NCBI RefSeq assembly: GCF_018383585.1
Contig: NZ_JAHAMK010000010.1
Location: 373 to 39,399, forward strand
Length of the DNA stretch: 39,027 nucleotides
Source of the DNA: Microvirga sp. 3-52
GTDB lineage: Bacteria > Pseudomonadota > Alphaproteobacteria > Rhizobiales > Beijerinckiaceae
Reading direction: 5' to 3'
The position numbers and the translations under genes are program-made. Numbering within the stretch: the stretch's first letter is position 1; the number at the start of each line of letters is the position of its first letter. Under the pieces are notes generated by a model, which saw only the letters and a list, made by a program, of their open reading frames with translations, searched no databases and was not told where the DNA came from. Of this stretch, positions 1 through 7,059 are shown piece by piece.

Positions 1-2
1 GG

Positions 3-644
3 GGCTTCACGGCCCAGAAGCCGCTCCGACGGGCCTATGAGCAGTCACCGAAGGCGGTGCGGCGCTGGCTGCGGCACGACTATCCGGCCCTTGTGGCGCA
101 AGCCAGAATGGAGAGGGGCACGATCTTCTGGGGTGACGAGACCGGCCTGCGCTCCGACGATGTGCGCGGCCGCAGCTTCGCCCCACGCGGCCGGACGCCT
201 GTGGTGCGCCCCTCTCACAAGCGCGCAGGGCTGGGCCTGATCTCGGCTGTGACCAACAAGGGCGAGCTGCGCTGGATGGTGCTCGATGGCGCCATCAAGG
301 CCCCGAGCCTGATCCGCTTTCTCAGGCGGCTCATCCAGGATGCACGCGGCAAGGTGTTCCTGATCTGGGATAACCTGCCCGTTCATCGAGCCCGCGCAGT
401 GCGGCACTGGTTAGCCGAGCGCCAGGAGCAGATCGAGGTGTTCTCCTTGCCCTCCTACAGCCCCGAGCTGAACCCGGACGAGGGACTGAATGCGGACCTG
501 AAGCAAGCCGTGACCCGCAAGCCGCCCGCCCGCAGCAAGCACGAACTCAAACGAACCGTCATCAGCCATATGCGCCGGCTGACAAAGCTGCCCGAGAGGA
601 TCCGAAGCTACTTCGGGCATCAGCCATTCCGCTATGCCGCGTAG
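3..644 (+). CDS. IS630-family transposase, 5'-truncated by the window edge
   Basis: This is the catalytic part of an IS630/Tc1-mariner-type DDE transposase. The DDE signatures are visible: GDETGL, then FLIWDNLPVH, then SYSPELNPDEGLNADLK, where the last acidic residue sits in the usual NPDE context. The frame is already open at base 3 and reads GFTAQKPLRRAYEQSPKAVRRW before the first internal Met, so the apparent start at base 57 is not the real one and the gene begins left of the window. It ends at 644 with a normal stop. It lies 98 bp beyond the 3' end of the convergent Rep gene. The left terminal repeat is not in view, so element borders cannot be set. Confident on family; whether it is still active is unknown. 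Confidence 0.9.
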   Translation, partial: GFTAQKPLRRAYEQSPKAVRRWLRHDYPALVAQARMERGTIFWGDETGLRSDDVRGRSFAPRGRTPVVRPSHKRAGLGLISAVTNKGELRWMVLDGAIKAPSLIRFLRRLIQDARGKVFLIWDNLPVHRARAVRHWLAERQEQIEVFSLPSYSPELNPDEGLNADLKQAVTRKPPARSKHELKRTVISHMRRLTKLPERIRSYFGHQPFRYAA

Positions 645-742
645 TTCAAGTTCTCCCAAGCCAGATCAATAAAATCCAATATACGTCGTGGATTGTTGTT
701 ATTTTCATGGAAAGCCTCCTTCGGCGCTAGTTGCATAGCTAT

Positions 743-2098
743 TTAGCCGGGAGGCTGATGAGGTCGGGTGTTACCTCTTCTCATTGAACATGCCGTTGCA
801 GGGATGACGGACGTTGTTGACCGTGATGGTACACATGGCATATCCGCAGAAAGTGTCTCGAACGCACATTGACACTGCTCTGCAAATTGAGGCTTTCTAA
901 GTAGCTGGAATCGTACGGTTTTATTTTGGCCTTCTGGGATCAATGATTGATCCTCTGTCCGAGTGCATCCATCGCCTTCATTCACATGATCGCCTTGGAC
1001 ATGGCTGCAAACAAAGGGGAAGGAACGCGGGGCATCACAGTTGATCTCTTCGCTATCGTCGCAATCGGGCTGCGCCTCAGCACTGAGCCAGTTAGTATCT
1101 TGTATAGAAATATCATGAACACTGTCACAAAGAAGAACACTCACATGATCAGAACCACTGACAGTGGAATCTGATAGAGTTGTCTTCTTCTGACCTATGA
1201 AGACACGAAGCCTCTCAAAGCCATTTCCCCTTCCCCTCATGAGCCATTCCACATAGGTTCTGATGTCTTTGTCACTCCACCAGTGACGACTCGTTGCGTG
1301 ATCTTCTTCACCATCCCAAGAGAACTCATCGGTTCCCGGCAGATCCTGTTCAATGCGGAACTTCAGCGAGTACCGAACCACACTTTGAATATTCAGCCCA
1401 ACCGCACGCTTGCTGTTAAACCGCCGAACGTCCACCTGAAAGGGCTTGTCAAAGCCCTTACTGCGCAGCGCATCAGCAAATTCCTCGCGGGTGACATTGC
1501 CGAGCGCCACGATGGCATGCAGATGCGGACACCAAACGGTCGCGTCCCCACGGAGGACGCCCAAAGGCCAATCCAGTTTCTCAAGAGCGCTCCGCTTATG
1601 TGGACCCAGCTTGTCAAAATCGGACCACGTGATGCGTTCCATTTCCCACCAGCCGGTGAGCTGAACGTCATTCCAACGCGCATCGTGACGGCGACGATAG
1701 GCGATGATGTTCCGGAGCCTGTTTCGGATCTCCCGTTGGATTTCCTCAACCTTGTTGATGTCCACCCGAACCGGCGCGAGAAGCGTCAGGAACACCAACC
1801 CTTCATTCTGAATACCCGCGAACGTCTTCTTCGCCGCACGCGCTGTTTCCCTTCTTCGACGATCCATAAAGCAGCGAGGGCATAGAGGGACGCCGCAGTA
1901 TTTTATGTTGTCCCAGTCATCGACGCTGCCACACTCACTCATCCTACCGTACAGACGATGGGTCCGGCCAATCGCAGCCATAACTCGCTGTCTCTGAGCC
2001 TCCATTCCCGGATTCAGATATTTGAGCTTCTTTTTCTCAGCATAAGACGCGGTATGCACAAGCGCATATCTTAATTTCTTCAATTTTGGACAGGTCAT
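743..2098 (-). CDS. Rolling-circle replication initiator (HUH endonuclease, Rep_1-like)
   Basis: Predicted to nick a replication origin and stay joined to the 5' end during rolling-circle replication. What is seen: a hydrophobic motif I (VFLTLLAPV, about residues 102-110), the HUH metal-binding motif in CPHLHAIVAL (His192, His194), and motif III VVRYSLKF with candidate nucleophile Tyr243 and Lys246 in the usual Y-x-x-K arrangement. A Cys cluster (Cys68, Cys73, Cys76) may bind zinc. The start is supported by GAGGAA six bases before the ATG. The C-terminal 150 residues are polar, Cys-rich and show no domain I know; the IS630 remnant lies just beyond the stop, so the tail may have been changed. 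Such Reps are typical of plasmids and phages. Here the gene sits in a tRNA-inserted island, so it is inferred to be the replication gene of an integrated element. A rolling-circle transposase is an alternative. Confidence 0.8.
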   Translation of the reverse strand: MTCPKLKKLRYALVHTASYAEKKKLKYLNPGMEAQRQRVMAAIGRTHRLYGRMSECGSVDDWDNIKYCGVPLCPRCFMDRRRRETARAAKKTFAGIQNEGLVFLTLLAPVRVDINKVEEIQREIRNRLRNIIAYRRRHDARWNDVQLTGWWEMERITWSDFDKLGPHKRSALEKLDWPLGVLRGDATVWCPHLHAIVALGNVTREEFADALRSKGFDKPFQVDVRRFNSKRAVGLNIQSVVRYSLKFRIEQDLPGTDEFSWDGEEDHATSRHWWSDKDIRTYVEWLMRGRGNGFERLRVFIGQKKTTLSDSTVSGSDHVSVLLCDSVHDISIQDTNWLSAEAQPDCDDSEEINCDAPRSFPFVCSHVQGDHVNEGDGCTRTEDQSLIPEGQNKTVRFQLLRKPQFAEQCQCAFETLSADMPCVPSRSTTSVIPATACSMRRGNTRPHQPPG

Positions 2099-2223
2099 TC
2101 TAATTTCCTCGTTGTTACCTGCTATTTACTAAGCAGGCGGAACTCGGAAATTTGGGCTCGTCCTCGGAGAGTTAATCTCACTTGAGATCGCGCCGACCAA
2201 CATTGCTGGCTTCGAGAGAAGCC

Positions 2224-2249
2224 GAAAAAGTTTCGGCCGAAACTTTTTC
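2224..2249. repeat. Perfect 26-bp palindrome upstream of rep
   Basis: Two exactly complementary 13-base arms with no spacer (2224-2236 and 2237-2249); the left arm is GAAAAAGTTTCGG. It starts 126 bp upstream of the rep start codon. Candidate origin nick/binding site, or operator for a dimeric repressor. With its A and T runs it could also act as a bidirectional terminator. Confidence 0.9.
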
Positions 2250-2460
2250 CTCCTAGAGAACTCAGGTCGATTTCAGCGATACTACTATCTGCCCTTCTGC
2301 ACCCCGGCTATTTGATAATTGATGGTTGAGCAATTTCAGGTTTGCTAGCCCATTATTTTTGAGCTAATTTCCGCCTCGTGGTTGGAGCTGAAGATAGCAG
2401 CTCTTCGGGGTGAAGAAAGCAGTTTACCGTGCCGCTCCAATGGCAGTAATGCAAGTCAGT

Positions 2461-2579
2461 GGGGAGGCAATCATCCCCTAGGCCCCGTGCGCCCAGGGAT
2501 GGTTCCCTACCCTTAGAGCACACGCGATGCAGGCGTATCCCCGAGAGGGGAGGATGACAGGCGCACCCCGAAAGCCTGT
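2461..2579 (+). ncRNA. Candidate structured RNA or origin segment with four hairpins
   Basis: Four consecutive hairpins can be drawn within 119 bases: GGGGA/TCCCC (2461-2465 with 2474-2478), AGGGA/TCCCT around a TGGT loop (2495-2508), TCCCC/GGGGA around a GAGA tetraloop (2538-2551), and ACAGGC/GCCTGT (2557-2562 with 2574-2579) followed by TGTTT, which resembles a weak terminator. No Rfam family was recognised by eye. It could be a counter-transcript RNA controlling rep, the 5' leader of the operon at 2748, or a single-strand origin. Strand is assigned only from the terminator-like last hairpin. Confidence 0.35.
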
Positions 2580-2640
2580 TGTTTCAGATCCGACGACGCC
2601 ACCCATTGCTGAAGCAGTGAGGTCTCCGTCCCACCACAGG

Positions 2641-2677
2641 GCGGCTCATTAACCCTTAACAAGGGGTGGTGAGCCGC
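2641..2677. repeat. Inverted repeat GCGGCTCA/TGAGCCGC with nested inner stem
   Basis: The arms GCGGCTCA (2641-2648) and TGAGCCGC (2670-2677) are exactly complementary and enclose a second partial stem, ACCCTT/AAGGGG. A third copy, GGCGGCTCAT, lies at 2711-2720, so the motif occurs three times in 80 bp in front of the operon. This fits a protein binding site or an attenuator hairpin. Confidence 0.7.
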
Positions 2678-2679
2678 GC

Positions 2680-2697
2680 GTGTCATACGTATGACAC
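2680..2697. promoter_or_regulatory. Perfect 18-bp palindrome, likely operator of the 2748 operon
   Basis: The sequence GTGTCATACGTATGACAC is a perfect dyad 50 bp before the chosen start codon at 2748. Its length and symmetry are typical of an operator for a dimeric HTH or ribbon-helix-helix repressor. An upstream in-frame ATG at 2691 lies inside the dyad and is therefore disfavoured as a start. The regulator is not identified. Confidence 0.6.
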
Positions 2698-2747
2698 ACC
2701 TCCGTACATCGGCGGCTCATCTCCCCACAACCCGTGGAGAGATAGTC

Positions 2748-3602
2748 ATGGCAAAAGCCCAAGTAGTTGTGCCAAGCGAGACTCAATCGGAATTTGATAA
2801 GCTCGTAGAGGATGGCAAAGCACTCAACGAGCAGAGCTTGAAGGCAGAAGCTGTCCATCGCGAGGAGGAACGCGAGGGCCTACCGTTGACGCAGGAGTTG
2901 CTTGCGAAGCTTTATGAGGCCTGCTGCTGGCTATATAAGCAGTCAGAGAATATCCGCGCCAAGTTATTCCAGGAGAAGAAATACACAAAGTACGTTAAGG
3001 CTAAGCCCGAGGGAGTGCAGACTGACCTTCCATATGGCAAGCCTGCCATCAGAAACGTCGCCATTCCAGCATCGAAGCTGATCTGTCCGAACCGAGATGC
3101 GGCAACACTCAGCAAGTTCAGCACCATCTGCTTAGCTGCGCACAATCAAGGCAAGACGCCAGAACAGTTTCTAGATTGGCTGCGCAATGGACCTCACATC
3201 CGCGATGACGAGGATCAGGGTGGTGGGATTGAAGGAGCTCACAAGGCCTACAGCACCCCAAGGAAGCGACCGGACACTCGCTCGAACAAAGATGGAGGGG
3301 GGCCGGAGCCTATAGACTGGGAGGCAGTCAAGCGGACAGCCTTCGCGAAGGGCTTCACAACCGATGACTGGCCCCTCAAAGTTCCTAAGGAATACATCCA
3401 CGAGGACGTATATTTCGTCGCGGTACGGCAAAAGGGACCGGTCGTCACAGTAACAGTTGAGCCCTTGAGTAAGGACGCTGTCGCAAATCGCCTGACTTCC
3501 CTCAGTAAGAGCGCTGCAGCGCAACCAGATTGGCAGGCTCTCCACGGGGCTCCAAGTGCACAGCGACACACCGCCGATGTGTCGGCAGATGAGGCGGCAT
3601 AA
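2748..3602 (+). CDS. Unknown soluble protein, first gene of a pair with an AAA+ ATPase
   Basis: I do not recognise this 284-residue protein. The start at 2748 is chosen because GGAGAG lies eight bases upstream; an in-frame ATG at 2691 would overlap the 18-bp palindrome. The N-terminal 100 residues are charged and helical (about residues 15-80), with no signal peptide or membrane segment. The middle has PNRDAATLSKFSTICLAAHNQGKTPEQFLDWLR, described here only as a likely helical stretch, then a low-complexity basic linker and a C-terminal part with a short beta-rich segment (VYFVAVRQKGPVVTVTVEP). The gap to the ATPase gene is 11 bp, so the two are very likely co-transcribed. A role in replication, partition or defence of the island is inference only. 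Confidence 0.75.
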   Translation: MAKAQVVVPSETQSEFDKLVEDGKALNEQSLKAEAVHREEEREGLPLTQELLAKLYEACCWLYKQSENIRAKLFQEKKYTKYVKAKPEGVQTDLPYGKPAIRNVAIPASKLICPNRDAATLSKFSTICLAAHNQGKTPEQFLDWLRNGPHIRDDEDQGGGIEGAHKAYSTPRKRPDTRSNKDGGGPEPIDWEAVKRTAFAKGFTTDDWPLKVPKEYIHEDVYFVAVRQKGPVVTVTVEPLSKDAVANRLTSLSKSAAAQPDWQALHGAPSAQRHTADVSADEAA

Positions 3603-3613
3603 GGGAGAAGGAT

Positions 3614-4327
3614 ATGCTCCAGATCAATCGTCCGACCTCGATAAGTCATATGCTGCTTCATAACGATCATGACCGTGAAACCGTGAGAATGGCGATTCAT
3701 TCAAATAAGCCTCCGAGCGTACTCCTGTATGGGCCGCCAGGCACTGGCAAAACCACGCTCATGGAGTTGATGGCCGTTGAGGCCATCAACTCCCTGGGTG
3801 CCTCGATCACGGACTTCAAAGAGGCGGAGCGCACCGGTGACGTGATCGTTATGGACCAGCGCACCGGCTATGGAGTAGACGCCTTAAAGTATGTGGAGGA
3901 GCGGTCCGCTCTGCTGAGCCTTAATCAGTTCGGGCGCCGCTGGTTGATCATCGATGAGGTCGATGCAATCGAGCCAAGACTTACCACACGCGTGAAGACA
4001 ATACTCGATGAACTTCAGCAAAGGCGAGGAGTTCAAGTATTTGCGGCCACCAATCATTTTGATCGGGTTGACCCCGCGATTAGGAACCGCTTCGTACGAG
4101 TTCATATGAACTTCTTCAGCGACGAGGCAATGCTGACGTGGCTTGCAGACGCAGTCCACCGGTTTCAGCTGCCGCCTCTATCGCAGGTTCAGGCGGTGAG
4201 TATGGTCACAAGGTCTGAAGGAAGCATGCGTAGTCTTTACATGGAGCTGGAAAGATATGCCTTTCAATGTGACAGCCCACCTCCGCATCGCCCAAAGCTG
4301 ACTGTCCTTCCAGGGGGAGTATCATAA
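3614..4327 (+). CDS. AAA+ ATPase of clamp-loader/RFC type
   Basis: A compact 237-residue AAA+ ATPase. Seen: Walker A GPPGTGKTT (residues 40-48), Walker B LIIDEVD (111-117), a sensor-1 Asn in AATNH (147), and an arginine-finger-like IRNRF (156-160) after FDRVDPA, the order expected of the AAA core. About 70 residues follow as a small lid domain with no further domain. This arrangement is typical of clamp-loader, Holliday-junction-motor and ATPase-loader families, so a DNA-linked remodelling job is likely; the exact substrate is not shown. GGGAGAAGG lies just before the start, and the gap to the upstream unknown gene is 11 bp. The pair runs divergently from the rep gene, which suggests a replication or maintenance module of the island. 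Confidence 0.85.
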   Translation: MLQINRPTSISHMLLHNDHDRETVRMAIHSNKPPSVLLYGPPGTGKTTLMELMAVEAINSLGASITDFKEAERTGDVIVMDQRTGYGVDALKYVEERSALLSLNQFGRRWLIIDEVDAIEPRLTTRVKTILDELQQRRGVQVFAATNHFDRVDPAIRNRFVRVHMNFFSDEAMLTWLADAVHRFQLPPLSQVQAVSMVTRSEGSMRSLYMELERYAFQCDSPPPHRPKLTVLPGGVS

Positions 4328-4516
4328 CTCGACCCTTGATCACCGAAAATATACCGTCAGCTGCTCGGCGCGTGCCGCGTCGAGCAGCTTTAGCACCGCT
4401 CCCTGCAGCCTCCTCCTAGATAGGTATGAGTTTCATAGGAGGTGCTCGGAGAACAACCCGAAACAGGTTGTAGTTCAAAGCCAACCTCGACATTCATTTT
4501 GCCATGGAGATGTGCA
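4328..4516. other. Short intergenic stretch with a small hairpin
   Basis: Lies between convergent genes. It holds ACAACC/GGTTGT arms around a CGAAACA loop near 4454-4472, a weak terminator candidate without a clear T run, and nothing else I can support. Confidence 0.4.
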
Positions 4517-5077
4517 CTATGAGGAGGCGCTTGTGGGAAGCCGCCGATAGAGGGTCACTGGGTGCACGCCCAAAAGGGACGCCACCTGCCGAGCCGGCGT
4601 ACCCTCGCTGATCAGGCGGCCAGCTAAGGTCAGCTTTTCCAGTGTGAGCTTTGGCGGACGACCAAAGCGAGTTCCGAGACTGCGAGCCCTTGCGCGCCCA
4701 TCGGCCGTCCGCGCTTTGATCAGATCTCTCTCGAACTCAGCTATGCCTGCAAAAATGGTTAGGATCATGCGCCCCGCCGGTGACGTGGTGTCGGCCCAGG
4801 GTTCACTGATGCTCCTCAGGCCAGCTTTTGTCAGCTGCAGCTGTTCCGCAATATCCAGGAGGTTACGTGTCGATCGCGCAAGGCGGTCGAGCCGCATTAC
4901 AACGACAACATCGCCCGGCCGGAGGTGATCGAGCAATCGTGCCAGCTCGACTCTTCCAGAGACTGCGCCCGACACTTTCTCCTCGTATATGCGTTGGCAT
5001 CCAGCTTGCAAAAGAGCATCGCGCTGTGTTGTAAGATCCTGACCATCCGTAGACACGCGGGCATAGCCAATAAGCAA
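4517..5077 (-). CDS. Serine recombinase (resolvase/invertase family)
   Basis: A small serine recombinase of the Tn3 resolvase/Pin invertase family. The N-terminal catalytic motif is IGYARVST with the nucleophilic Ser, followed by LDRLARS in the catalytic core and the long E helix containing IFAGIAEFERDLI. The C-terminal helix-turn-helix lies around TPARQVASLLGVHPVTLYRRL. The 186-residue length is normal. The frame is open further upstream to a TTG at 5107, but the TTG at 5077-5075 is preferred: AAAGGAGG sits five bases before it and the protein then begins MLIGYARVST, as family members usually do. Two similar 28-bp motifs lie just upstream and may be its binding sites. Likely role: resolving multimers of, or inverting DNA within, the mobile element. 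Confidence 0.92.
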   Translation of the reverse strand: MLIGYARVSTDGQDLTTQRDALLQAGCQRIYEEKVSGAVSGRVELARLLDHLRPGDVVVVMRLDRLARSTRNLLDIAEQLQLTKAGLRSISEPWADTTSPAGRMILTIFAGIAEFERDLIKARTADGRARARSLGTRFGRPPKLTLEKLTLAGRLISEGTPARQVASLLGVHPVTLYRRLPTSASS

Positions 5078-5100
5078 CGCATCCTCCTTTTGCAAAAGTT

Positions 5101-5128
5101 GCTGCAAAACAGAATACTTTCACAACAG
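5101..5128. repeat. Res-like site A upstream of the serine recombinase
   Basis: A 28-bp segment sharing 21 of 28 bases with the segment at 5176-5203, including the cores GCAAAAC and ATACTTT. The arms are imperfectly inverted around the centre, as in subsites bound by resolvase dimers. The distance start to start is 75 bp. A short palindrome, CTTTTGCAAAAG (5087-5098), lies next to it over the ribosome binding site, so autoregulation is possible. Confidence 0.6.
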
Positions 5129-5175
5129 ACTTTCGCAACTGGAGAAAGCTAAGCTACGGCTGGATTTTGCGCACT

Positions 5176-5203
5176 GTTGCAAAACTTAATACTTTTGCAA
5201 CGA
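5176..5203. repeat. Res-like site B with perfect 9-bp inverted arms
   Basis: Contains GTTGCAAAA and TTTTGCAAC as exact inverted arms (5176-5184 and 5193-5201) around an eight-base AT-rich centre. The geometry is close to a resolvase crossover subsite of about 28 bp. It is the better-formed copy of the motif at 5101-5128. The alternative is a repressor operator. Confidence 0.65.
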
Positions 5204-5385
5204 GCTAATTTGCTAGTAGCGCGGCTGACTATCAGCGTTAGCTGGTGACCTCGTTTTTTCGACCTGATCTTCGGCCATCATTCCGAGATGAACCTGTATC
5301 CTAGCGGAAGCGCGCTGCACCTCTCGAAGCTAATGGCTGTAGCGTCTACAGCGGGAGCCCAGTGGAGAATAGTTTGCAACTCCGG

Positions 5386-6159
5386 TCATGGGCCACCGAT
5401 CTGCTGAGCCTCGGTCACGTAGATACCGACAGTCTCACCCAAAGGTCCCTGAAGAACCGCTCCACGCAAGCGATAAAGGGCCCGGTGTTGGAGGCTCGCC
5501 GTGACATTAGAGTCGGCCTTAATCGGCACTAAGACACCGTGCCCTCCATGCAGCCTAGCGTACCAGTCACCATCTACCGACACAGCAGCGCCCTCCAGTC
5601 CATCCGTTTCGAGTGCGTGGACCTCCTGCTGGGAGAGCATTGGTGCCTTAGCCGGTTGCTCCCGCTCTATGAAATCGTCGACGCGCTCTTGGACGGGCGG
5701 ACGGAGAACCCGCAGCAGGGCGTCCGCCATCCTTTCATCGACGTGCAGATGAATGGTCCCATTGTTGACCAAATTGACCTGAGTTGCCGAGCCAGATGCG
5801 ACCGGCTGCGAGATAGCTTCGATGGCCTTCTTATCAGTTGCGCTCACACGCCCACTACGGAGGCCAAGGAGGATCTGAGTTGCTTCGATGAGATGGGTTG
5901 CAAAAGGGGTCAGCAATTCGCGCGCTTCCCAGACCTTCTGTGCCCCTTCTATAGCGTCGAGAAATATTCGGATGCTGCCTTGCTCAACGCTCGCGACGGC
6001 AAGTGTAACGTCTCGCCTTCCCACTCGTCTGCTAAATTGACGGAAGGCCGCGTTGAGGGTTGTAAGAAGTGTTGCAATCTGGGGAGCTGGCACTGGGGCC
6101 GTATTCTCGATGAAAATCTCGAAACGCGGTTCTTCACGCTCTTGCAGTTCGTAGTCCAT
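5386..6159 (-). CDS. Unknown conserved-looking 257-residue protein
   Basis: Not recognised. The start at 6159 (MDYELQ) is chosen because GGGGGA lies five bases upstream; the open frame begins nine codons earlier at a GTG. No signal peptide or clear membrane segment is visible. The N-terminal half alternates predicted strands and helices (IEIFIENTAPVPAP-like strand, then VASVEQGSIRIFLDA, then a long helix through AQKVWEARELLTPFATHLIEA). A second strand pair follows, with VNLVNNGTIHLHVDE near residue 140, and the C-terminal third (YARLHGGHGVLVPI, LYRLRGAVLQGPLGETVGIYV) looks like a small beta barrel. The gene is divergent from the ImmA/IrrE-cyclase operon across 338 bp, so it could be the third member of that system; this is inference from position only. 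Confidence 0.75.
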   Translation of the reverse strand: MDYELQEREEPRFEIFIENTAPVPAPQIATLLTTLNAAFRQFSRRVGRRDVTLAVASVEQGSIRIFLDAIEGAQKVWEARELLTPFATHLIEATQILLGLRSGRVSATDKKAIEAISQPVASGSATQVNLVNNGTIHLHVDERMADALLRVLRPPVQERVDDFIEREQPAKAPMLSQQEVHALETDGLEGAAVSVDGDWYARLHGGHGVLVPIKADSNVTASLQHRALYRLRGAVLQGPLGETVGIYVTEAQQIGGP

Positions 6160-6497
6160 AGTTCCCCCTATTCTAAACATCACCACGCTTTAGCGCCCGA
6201 TGGCAGCTACCATGCATTGCTGGGATGACGCCGCATCGCCGTGTTTGATTTACTTTCAGATTTTATGGAGACACTTTGAGCGAATCGGGCAATACGAGCA
6301 TTTCGTGCGATCCACTTTTCCGACTGATCCATGGAGTCTCCCTCTGTAATGTTTGAGGCTTTCTAAGACACTCGGTTGGGTGTCGCTAGGCATTCTAGAT
6401 AAAAGTTTCTGCCTACGCCTTGACATCGCAAGATCCTGTTAAGTTCATGATTTGTTCTTGTAGACAGTTGCAAAGGGTGATAGCTTATTGAGTCGGC
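6160..6497. other. Divergent intergenic region between 257-aa gene and immA-like gene
   Basis: 338 bp, AT-richer than the core genome, expected to hold two divergent promoters. A TTGACA hexamer lies at 6420-6425, but the downstream -10 region is poor, so no promoter is asserted. No strong inverted repeat or small gene was seen. Confidence 0.4.
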
Positions 6498-7046
6498 GTG
6501 GGAGTGCGTGTGGTGCAGGTTTCAAACTTGATACCGGCGAATATCTCAAAGACTGATGTTGAGGACTTCGCTGTTAAAGCGATAGAAATCTTCAAATTTC
6601 AGCCCGGAGATCCAATTGAACCGCTGGTCGCTAAGCTTGGCGGAAGAACTGAGTTTCGCTCTCCCTCGCTTGGGGAGAAAGGGTCTGAGGCTATTAGAGT
6701 CGAGCCAGATGGAAAATTTGTAATATATCTTTCATCTATCACATCGGCGAAGCGGGACCGCTTTACTATTGCACACGAGTTGGGCCATCTTTTTCTTCAC
6801 TTCCCTAAGTTCAAAGCAATTCACCCAGACCAAACGATGGTTGCCACTCGGTGGGTGAACGATACGGACGAGGAGCAACGCCGAGCGGAGTGGGAAGCGA
6901 ACTGGTTCGCTGCCGCATTCTTGATGCCTGCCAAGGCTTTTGAACGCGAGTTTCGGCTACGAGGCGATCTGAAGCATGTTGCAAGTTTCTTCCGTGTCAG
7001 TACTCAAGCCGCGGAAGTAAGAGCACGCTCGCTGCAGCTTATGTAG
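6498..7046 (+). CDS. ImmA/IrrE-family metallo-endopeptidase
   Basis: A zinc peptidase of the ImmA/IrrE (COG2856) family. The zinc motif HELGH is at residues 93-97 inside RFTIAHELGHLFLH, and the third ligand Glu is in EWEANWFAAAFLMP (around 133), both in the usual family context. Length (182 residues) fits a stand-alone peptidase: there is no fused HTH domain and no neighbouring XRE repressor, unlike the classic ImmR-ImmA pair of mobile elements. Family members cut repressors or signalling proteins to release stress or excision programmes. The GTG start at 6498 lacks a strong Shine-Dalgarno; GTG codons a few residues further in are alternatives. It ends 13 bp before the cyclase-like gene, so one transcript is likely. 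The substrate is unknown. Confidence 0.88.
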   Translation: MGVRVVQVSNLIPANISKTDVEDFAVKAIEIFKFQPGDPIEPLVAKLGGRTEFRSPSLGEKGSEAIRVEPDGKFVIYLSSITSAKRDRFTIAHELGHLFLHFPKFKAIHPDQTMVATRWVNDTDEEQRRAEWEANWFAAAFLMPAKAFEREFRLRGDLKHVASFFRVSTQAAEVRARSLQLM

Positions 7047-7059
7047 GGCAGGACTGTCA

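Larger units (their letters stand above)
2099..2747. other. Structured non-coding leader between divergent rep and the AAA+ operon
   Basis: About 650 bp with no convincing gene, flanked by the divergent starts of rep (2098) and the operon at 2748. It is full of inverted repeats, listed separately: a 26-bp perfect palindrome, an overlapping pair at 2385-2406, four short GC-rich hairpins between 2461 and 2579, a long stem at 2641-2677 and an 18-bp perfect palindrome at 2680-2697. This density next to a rolling-circle Rep suggests a double- or single-strand origin, an antisense RNA, or operators. The sequence alone does not decide between these. No known riboswitch signature was recognised. Confidence 0.6.

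Noticed and set aside
887..6370. Shared 15-mer TTGAGGCTTTCTAAG at 887 and 6354
   Set aside because: One copy is inside rep, and a single exact 15-mer pair is close to chance expectation for a window of this size.
6420..6448. TTGACA as promoter of the peptidase gene
   Set aside because: No acceptable -10 element at the right distance, so not asserted as a promoter.
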